From: Anaeroglomus sp964630775
Lineage (GTDB): Bacteria > Planctomycetota > Phycisphaerae > Sedimentisphaerales > Anaerohalosphaeraceae
Direction of reading: 5' to 3'
Assembly: GCA_964630775.1 (NCBI GenBank)
Contig: CAZVYY010000011.1
Location: forward strand, 45,589-109,588
DNA: 64,000 nucleotides
Shown piece after piece: positions 59,157 to 64,000 of the stretch. How positions within the stretch are numbered: the stretch's first letter is position 1; every line of letters starts with the position of its first letter. A program made the translations under genes and the position numbers. The notes below the pieces were generated by a model. That model was not told the origin of the DNA and made no database searches. It worked only from the letters and a program-made list of their open reading frames with translations.

Positions 59157-59243
59157 ACCGGCGGTAAGTTAGCTTTTTGTTAGAATCGGGGTAGGGTATT
59201 GCAACAACCCTGTTCAAAAAGTAAACTTATCGCCGGTTTTTTT
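59157..59243 (+). terminator. Long structured hairpin with U tract (terminator or leader RNA)
   Basis: Three nested stems share one axis: ACCGGCGGTAAGTT (59157-59170) with AACTTATCGCCGGT (59224-59237), CTTTTTG (59173-59179) with CAAAAAG (59215-59221), and AGGGT (59193-59197) with ACCCT (59207-59211). Seven T follow. It could end the zinc-ribbon transcript or regulate entry into rsmE. The base is 77 bp before the rsmE start. Confidence 0.6.
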
Positions 59244-59313
59244 ATTCAGGCTATATAATGGCATTACAAGACCCAGATATACCTGTAAACAGATGGCTTT
59301 ACGGAGCAATGGC

Positions 59314-60045
59314 GTGGAATTATATCGGTTTTATCAGAATCCTCTAACTCCAGGCCGGGTCCAGTTGACCACGGCGGAGGCCCACCATTTCGTCAGCGTC
59401 CTGCGCGGCAAGCTCAACGACAGCATCGAGTTATTCGATGGCCAGGGCACCCTCGCCCAGGCTATAGTCACCCAGATACGCAAGCACGATGTCTATGCCG
59501 AGGTCCAGACCCTGACTCAGCAACCCCCTCGCCAGACCCGCAGGCTCATCCTCGCCACCGCAGTCGCCAAGGGCCAGCGCTTCGACTGGATGCTGACCAA
59601 AACCACCGAGTTAGGGATTGACCACATCGCCTTAGTCCAGTTCGACCGCAGCGTTCGTCTGGGCCGGGAGTCTGCCATTGAACGCTATCAGAGCATGACT
59701 ATCGCCGCCTGTAAGCAATGCGGCCGGCTTTACTTGCCGCAAATCACCGGCCCCGCCCGGCTTATCGAAATCATTGCCGACCTCAAAAAGCAATACCCGC
59801 ATTCCCGCCTCATCTATGGCGGCCTCGAGGGCAAGCCTGCCAGCTTAGCCGAGCTGTCAGCCTGGGCCGGAGACACCATTGTCTTTGTCGGCCCGGAAGG
59901 CGGCATGACCGAGCTGGAACATCGTCTGCTCGAACACCACGGCGCCATACCCTTGCGGATCGGGCAGCACATCCTTCGCACCGAGACCGCCGCAACCGCG
60001 TTTTCAGCACTGTTAGAGGCCCTGCGCGTTAACAATCCTGCCTAA
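59314..60045 (+). CDS. rsmE: 16S rRNA (uracil1498-N3)-methyltransferase
   Basis: 243 residues. I choose the GTG at 59314 because GGAG lies seven bases before it; an ATG 21 bases upstream is possible. The N-terminal PUA-like part contains HHFVSVLRGKLNDSIELFDG. The SPOUT/RsmE core shows KGQRFDWMLTKTTELGIDHI, then VFVGPEGGMTELEHRL and LRIGQHILRTETAATAFSA. The trefoil-knot AdoMet motifs (GPEGG, LGxxILRTETA) are intact. Housekeeping rRNA modification. Confidence 0.93.
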   Translation: MELYRFYQNPLTPGRVQLTTAEAHHFVSVLRGKLNDSIELFDGQGTLAQAIVTQIRKHDVYAEVQTLTQQPPRQTRRLILATAVAKGQRFDWMLTKTTELGIDHIALVQFDRSVRLGRESAIERYQSMTIAACKQCGRLYLPQITGPARLIEIIADLKKQYPHSRLIYGGLEGKPASLAELSAWAGDTIVFVGPEGGMTELEHRLLEHHGAIPLRIGQHILRTETAATAFSALLEALRVNNPA

Positions 60046-60059
60046 ATCCCTCAGTCTTC

Positions 60060-60072
60060 CGCAATATTTGCG
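60060..60072. promoter_or_regulatory. Palindrome CGCAATATTTGCG before the hemerythrin gene
   Basis: A perfect inverted repeat CGCAA-TAT-TTGCG, with CCGCAAAG again at about 60089, lies 90 bp before the start of the DUF438 gene. It may be an operator; no known regulator site matches closely. Confidence 0.3.
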
Positions 60073-60161
60073 TAACATTCTATCATTTCCGCAAAGATTT
60101 TGTCGCTCCTTATCAGTAGTTTTACGTATAGACTTACGGAATTAAACCGATGAGGTATGCG

Positions 60162-60929
60162 ATGATGAATAAACCCATTAAAAACCTTGCCGAGGAATTA
60201 GAGGGCTTGCTCCTGAAGATCAATGAGGGCAAGACGGCGACCGACCTGCGGAAACAGGCCAGCCGCCTGATATCGACGATTTCGCCCAAAGATATTGCCG
60301 CTGCCGAGGATAAGCTCATCCGCGGGGGGCTGCCGGCCCGACGGGTCCAGCAGCTTTCGACGGCGTTCATCCTGATGGGCCTGATGGACGGCAACAAGAC
60401 CCACCTGCGAGACCGGCTGGCCGAACGCCATATCCTCAAGAAAGTGCTGGCCGAACACGATATGCTGCGGTGTTTTATCAGCGACCTGGAAGACGTTACC
60501 CTGCGTATCAGCCAGACGGACTTTATGAGCGATACCCATCACGATATTCGAAGACTGGCACATATTGTTGAGCATATTCACGCGATGCAGGAACATATCG
60601 ATCGTGAAAACGATGTGATATTTCCCTCGCTGCGCGCCCAGGGGTGGGACAGTCTGTGCCAGTCTGTTGAAAACGACCATATTTATATCGAGGCCGAGAT
60701 TACCAACTTAGTCCGGCTAATTGACTCGTTCGGGCAAATCTCGTTCGGGGTGTTTAAAGGACGGCTGATGTCGATTGTCAAGAAACTGTGCCCGACGCTC
60801 AAGGAACACCTGTTCCATGAAGACCATATCCTGTACCCGGTGGTCGTGGCGATGATCGACAATGCGCAGTTCTGGGAGAAGATGCGGACCGTCTGCGACG
60901 AAATCGACTATTGTGGAATTCATTTGTAA
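60162..60929 (+). CDS. DUF438/hemerythrin-domain protein
   Basis: 255 residues. Start ATG at 60162, chosen because GAGG lies six bases upstream. The first 75 residues match DUF438 (EELEGLLLKINEGKTATDLR, ISPKDIAAAEDKLIRGGLPA). A hemerythrin-type four-helix bundle follows, with His/Glu iron-ligand candidates: AEHDML, HIVEHIHAMQEHIDRENDVI, VENDHIYIEAEI and LKEHLFHEDHILYPV. Such proteins sense or bind O2 or NO, or repair iron centres. It is a single gene with its own spacer. Confidence 0.85.
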   Translation: MMNKPIKNLAEELEGLLLKINEGKTATDLRKQASRLISTISPKDIAAAEDKLIRGGLPARRVQQLSTAFILMGLMDGNKTHLRDRLAERHILKKVLAEHDMLRCFISDLEDVTLRISQTDFMSDTHHDIRRLAHIVEHIHAMQEHIDRENDVIFPSLRAQGWDSLCQSVENDHIYIEAEITNLVRLIDSFGQISFGVFKGRLMSIVKKLCPTLKEHLFHEDHILYPVVVAMIDNAQFWEKMRTVCDEIDYCGIHL

Positions 60930-61070
60930 AGCAGGGATACAAGGATACAAGGTATGGAAGGAGAAGTTCTAAATCCAATCTCTTGCTACCTCATACCCTT
61001 AAGCTAATGCGCCATCGACGGCCTTTCTTTACCCTGATGCGTTGCAGTTCAAACTCACATGCGCTTCATA

Positions 61071-61101
61071 AAAAAGGCTCCTGCTTATGACAGCAGAAGC
61101 C
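61071..61101 (-). terminator. Terminator of the first PEP-CTERM gene
   Basis: Minus strand: AGGCTTCTGCT and AGCAGGAGCCT form a stem with a six-base loop, followed by six T, 24 bp beyond the stop codon at 61125. Confidence 0.8.
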
Positions 61102-61124
61102 TTTGACTGCTTATCTTGACAGAT

Positions 61125-61748
61125 TTATTTTTTGCGACGAACAAGTAACCCGCCAAGACCAACCAAAAGCAGACTTGCCGGTTCGGGGATAATTGTGAAC
61201 TTGATGTTGTCTATAGTCCGGTCATAACCTGCAACATTGATCAGTTTTATGTTAAACGCCGAACCGTCTCCCCACGTTCCTGTCAGTTTCTGAGTACTTG
61301 CGTCATAGGAATAATCTTTCACAAACATCTCAATGTGAGTATTGTACAATGGATTTCCATGAGCGTCCCATCCAACTATCACATTAAATACCTGTTGGAG
61401 GGTGGTAATGCCGTCTATGCGACCGCCTTTAAGAACAGCAGAAGCATTTTTAGAAAGAGTAATTTCTTCTGTTTCGCCATTTAAATAGAGTAGTTGGCTG
61501 TTTTCTTGGACAAAAATGTCCCATATTCCACCATTATTACTCAACGGCGTTGATGTATATTGAACTTCAACGCTACTATATCCTCTCGAAGTGATACGAT
61601 CTGCCCCCCCCCCCATAACAATGAGCATATCAGAATTGTACAACCGAACGTCATACTGATATTCTCCGGAATTGATATAACTGGTTCCGGCATAAGAAAC
61701 AGTCGCACAGGACACAATCCCCAGTAGCAAAACCAGTCTTTTCATCAT
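61125..61748 (-). CDS. PEP-CTERM protein with an eleven-G tract
   Basis: 207 residues; ATG 61748 after GGAGG. Signal peptide LVLLLGIVSCATVSYAG; a beta-rich body with one repeat-like segment (INSGEYQYDVRLYNSDMLIV); C-terminal sorting signal IPEPASLLLVGLGGLLVRRK (PEP motif, helix, Arg/Lys). The codons for Gly47-49 are a run of 11 G (plus-strand C at 61604-61614), a mutable tract that would shift the frame if it lost or gained a base. It is a diverged duplicate of the gene at 61941. Confidence 0.82.
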   Translation of the reverse strand: MMKRLVLLLGIVSCATVSYAGTSYINSGEYQYDVRLYNSDMLIVMGGGADRITSRGYSSVEVQYTSTPLSNNGGIWDIFVQENSQLLYLNGETEEITLSKNASAVLKGGRIDGITTLQQVFNVIVGWDAHGNPLYNTHIEMFVKDYSYDASTQKLTGTWGDGSAFNIKLINVAGYDRTIDNIKFTIIPEPASLLLVGLGGLLVRRKK

Positions 61749-61782
61749 AGAAAACCTCCAATCCAATTTTAGATTATTCTAC

Positions 61783-61878
61783 CAAATACATCCGGTTTTG
61801 TCAAGGATTTACTGATTTTCCGTACTTTGGAGACTCTGGAGTTCGGCAAGCAATATCGCTTTTATTTCCTCAATCCCT
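61783..61878. repeat. Direct repeat: duplicated upstream region and 3' end of the beta-helix gene
   Basis: Matches 62578-62673 with a constant offset of 795 bp. The part 61809-61878 is a copy of the last codons of the beta-helix/dockerin gene (ending LLAELQSLQSTENQ), present here only as a fragment. Confidence 0.9.
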
Positions 61879-61886
61879 TTTTTAAA

Positions 61887-61922
61887 CAAAAGAGGCTTCC
61901 GCCTTTTACAGCAGAAGCCTCT
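61887..61922 (-). terminator. Terminator of the second PEP-CTERM gene
   Basis: AGAGGCTTC (61890-61898) pairs with GAAGCCTCT (61914-61922) on the plus strand; read on the minus strand it is followed by a T-rich stretch. It lies 20 bp beyond the stop codon at 61941. Confidence 0.75.
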
Positions 61923-61940
61923 GGAAATTTGAGATGATCG

Positions 61941-62543
61941 TTACTTCTTACGATGAAGCAACAAACCGCCAAGACCAACTAAAAGCAGGCTAGCCGGTTC
62001 AGGGATAACATTGACATTCTTCCAGACTGGATCATAACCACTACTGGTTTTGTCTAAGAATTGAATAGAAAAAGCAGTACCATCTTTCCACAGGCCGGTT
62101 ATTCCTTTAATCTCATTGGATGTATTATAAATCCATGACCAACCAACTTGACAATAAAGGTTGATGTACGGGTCATTATTAATTACTTTCTGAAAGCTTT
62201 GAATGTAATTAATCTGCCCACCTTTTAGTATTGCTGTTGCATAGTTGCTGATAGTAAGGACATTTGATGCTCCTCCCCAATAGCCTAACGAACAATGGTC
62301 ATATAAGATTATGTCCCGTATTCCACTGCTATGGCTTATTGGTGTTGAAGTTGACCAAACCTCAATACAACTATAATCTTCTGCAGATATTCGGTCTGCT
62401 CCGCCACCATTCACAATGAGCGTATCAGAATTGTACAGCCGAACGTCATACTGATATTCTCCGGAATTGATATAAATGATTCCGGCATAAGAAACAGTCG
62501 CACAGAACAAAATCCCCAATAGCAAAACCAGCTTTTTCATCAT
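61941..62543 (-). CDS. PEP-CTERM protein, second copy
   Basis: 200 residues; ATG 62543 after GGAGG. It shares with the first copy the signal peptide (LVLLLGILFCATVSYAG), the segment INSGEYQYDVRLYNSDTLIV, the NGGGADRI motif (here GGT GGC GGA, no G tract) and the tail IPEPASLLLVGLGGLLLHRK. The middle has diverged. Exported and presumably processed at PEP by an exosortase elsewhere in the genome. Confidence 0.82.
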   Translation of the reverse strand: MMKKLVLLLGILFCATVSYAGIIYINSGEYQYDVRLYNSDTLIVNGGGADRISAEDYSCIEVWSTSTPISHSSGIRDIILYDHCSLGYWGGASNVLTISNYATAILKGGQINYIQSFQKVINNDPYINLYCQVGWSWIYNTSNEIKGITGLWKDGTAFSIQFLDKTSSGYDPVWKNVNVIPEPASLLLVGLGGLLLHRKK

Positions 62544-62603
62544 AGGAAACCTCCAATCCAATTTGAAGTTATTCTACCAAATTCATCCGCTTTTGTCAAG
62601 GAT

Positions 62604-64000
62604 TTACTGATTTTCCGTACTTTGGAGACTCTGGAGTTCGGCAAGCAATATCGCTTTTATTTCCTCAATCCCTACTGCATTATCAGACTCTTCTGCGGAT
62701 GCGCTGTTCAGGAATTCAAGAATTTGAATCAGGGTTTCTGCGGAGACTTCTGCCGCATCCGACTGAACCGCAGCGGATTCGACGGACACATCCAGCGAAT
62801 AGACTGAAAGACTTCGGGAACTGGAAAGCGATTGTGCCGACAAGCTCTCTGCCTGAGCAGCGGCGGCATTGATTTCTTCCAGCTTCCAGCAGGCCACCCA
62901 CAGCCAGTCTTCACAGAAAAGCATGAAATCCGACAGGCCGACGTGTAAATCCTTGTCGAGATCGCATTGCGGATTATATCGCAGCTTATCCTCATCTCCG
63001 ATATATCCCGGTTCATTGGGTTCGGCCACATAACCCGGCGTATTCGGATCACACAGCGGATGAGTGGCATCATACGTCAGCCAGGCCGCCGAAAATTTCA
63101 TAAATTCTGTCAAATTCACCATTCCATCGGCATTCCAGTCAAGGGCATTGTACACATCCGCCAGCGACAGATACTCATCATCACAGTTATACACCTCATC
63201 GGCCCCGACATCAACTCTGTCTCCATATTGCCTCGCTTCATTGTCGTAATCAAGCTGTGAGGCATATCCCATTGCCGGATCCGGGTTGCCTCGATCAATA
63301 CAGGAAGAGCCTGCCGACAGATGATAGTTATTAGGGTCGGGAATTCCATTGGGATCAACGGTGTAAGCAAATCCCGGCTCATCATTGAAGTTGTTGGTAT
63401 TAACCGTATTGCAGTCCTGGATACAGCAGAAATTGGCCACCAAATCGGGATTGACCCCTGCAAACTGCGGCCCGCCGTTATTGTTGTAATAAACGATGCA
63501 GTTCTGCACGTCCGGAAAATCCCTGAAATTCGGATCATTACTGGCATTGGCATTATCCGTAAAAAAGATGCCTTCTGCCTTATTATTGGCAATTGTGTTG
63601 TTATACAAAACAGGAGAATAAGTTGGATTAACAATACAAATTCCTTCATAACCAATTTCACTTAGATTGCTTTCCGAAATAATACTATTCTTGACTGTAG
63701 GTGTTGAATTGATGCAATAAATACCATATACGCCATTCCTCATAATCCAAGAATTTTCAACAGTAAGGGTGTAATGGCTCCCTCTGTGATACACTCCATC
63801 AAACTGACTCCCATATATTTTACACCTTTTGATAGCTACATTCCCATTCGCTGAATAAATCCCGTATCCATCACTATTTTCAACAATACAGTTTTCAATC
63901 GTAAAATCGGCACCCGTACCATAAACACCATACTCCGCCGCATCCGTGATGGTGAATCCATCGAGCAGGGACTCATCGCCAATTGTCACGATTGTCTCAT
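62604..64000 (-). CDS. Secreted beta-helix protein with dockerin-like EF hands, partial
   Basis: The frame continues beyond the right edge (in-frame codons ETIV precede the first GTG at 63989), so the N-terminus is missing. Residues up to about 180 are right-handed beta-helix repeats (FTITDAAEYGVYGTGADFTI, ENSDGYGIYSANGNVAIKRC, NTIANNKAEGIFFTD), as in pectate-lyase-like and polymorphic outer-membrane proteins. A terminal segment (GSSCIDRGNPDPA, DVGADEVYNCDDEYLSLADV) is typical of planctomycete choice-of-anchor proteins. Dockerin-like EF hands follow (LDWNADGMVNLTEFMKFSAA and CDLDKDLHVGLSDFMLFCED), then a Ser/Ala/Glu-rich tail. Likely surface or extracellular. Confidence 0.85.
   Translation of the reverse strand, partial: ETIVTIGDESLLDGFTITDAAEYGVYGTGADFTIENCIVENSDGYGIYSANGNVAIKRCKIYGSQFDGVYHRGSHYTLTVENSWIMRNGVYGIYCINSTPTVKNSIISESNLSEIGYEGICIVNPTYSPVLYNNTIANNKAEGIFFTDNANASNDPNFRDFPDVQNCIVYYNNNGGPQFAGVNPDLVANFCCIQDCNTVNTNNFNDEPGFAYTVDPNGIPDPNNYHLSAGSSCIDRGNPDPAMGYASQLDYDNEARQYGDRVDVGADEVYNCDDEYLSLADVYNALDWNADGMVNLTEFMKFSAAWLTYDATHPLCDPNTPGYVAEPNEPGYIGDEDKLRYNPQCDLDKDLHVGLSDFMLFCEDWLWVACWKLEEINAAAAQAESLSAQSLSSSRSLSVYSLDVSVESAAVQSDAAEVSAETLIQILEFLNSASAEESDNAVGIEEIKAILLAELQSLQSTENQ

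Noticed and set aside
1..64000. tRNA or rRNA genes
   Set aside because: None found by eye: no T-arm/acceptor patterns in the spacers and no rRNA-like conserved stretches.

Overview
The window looks like part of a planctomycete chromosome, most likely class Phycisphaerae (Sedimentisphaerales-like). This is an inference from several things: secreted proteins ending in dockerin-like EF-hand pairs, PEP-CTERM proteins, short planctomycete-type zinc-ribbon proteins, a DUF4832 protein, and intergenic spacers crowded with dispersed repeats. The host genes are GC-rich. No rRNA, tRNA or CRISPR array was recognised.

Layout. 1-2.4 kb: a phosphate-uptake locus on the minus strand (porin, pstS, start of a probable pstC) with a Pho-box-like direct repeat before pstS. 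2.4-5.4 kb: repeat-rich accessory DNA with a truncated vsr, an HNH nuclease and an unknown gene. 5.5-10 kb: peptidoglycan/division genes murC-murB-ddl-ftsQ. 10-15 kb, minus strand: a DUF4832 protein, two tandem YkgJ-type cysteine-cluster genes, a lipoprotein and ilvD. 15-30.2 kb: a long plus-strand housekeeping run (two lipoproteins, HIT, dgt, a pgpA-uppP fusion, purA, uppS, cdsA, phoH, a PgpH-like HD phosphodiesterase, ybeY, a CorC-like protein, recO). 30.2-42.5 kb, mainly minus strand: ruvB-ruvA-[GxxExxY nuclease]-ruvC, cysS, ispF-hisB-lipoprotein-hisC, accD, rpe, pgk, gap. 42.8-51.8 kb: envelope and secreted proteins, an antiporter, a creatininase-family protein and an aldo/keto reductase relic. 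52.2-57.8 kb: an AT-rich defence-like island. 58-64 kb: repeats, a zinc-ribbon protein, rsmE, a hemerythrin/DUF438 protein, and a duplicated PEP-CTERM pair beside a partial beta-helix/dockerin protein.

The best candidate for an undescribed system is the island at 52.4-57.8 kb. It has a small basic protein, a GHKL ATPase, an unknown protein coupled to it by a TGATG overlap, a DUF6339-like protein and a complete Vsr-type nuclease, all co-directional, followed by a convergent cytosine-C5 methyltransferase. It resembles the MutL/MORC-like ATPase restriction systems predicted by comparative genomics, but no helicase is visible in it.

Other notable items: a pgpA-uppP gene fusion; a GxxExxY nuclease gene bracketed by inverted copies of a dispersed repeat inside the ruv operon; a near-identical 336-bp inverted repeat about 55 kb apart; an eleven-G tract inside a PEP-CTERM gene; and a tandem duplication that carried along the 3' end of the neighbouring gene. 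Most functional names are by family recognition from the translated sequence; no database search was possible.
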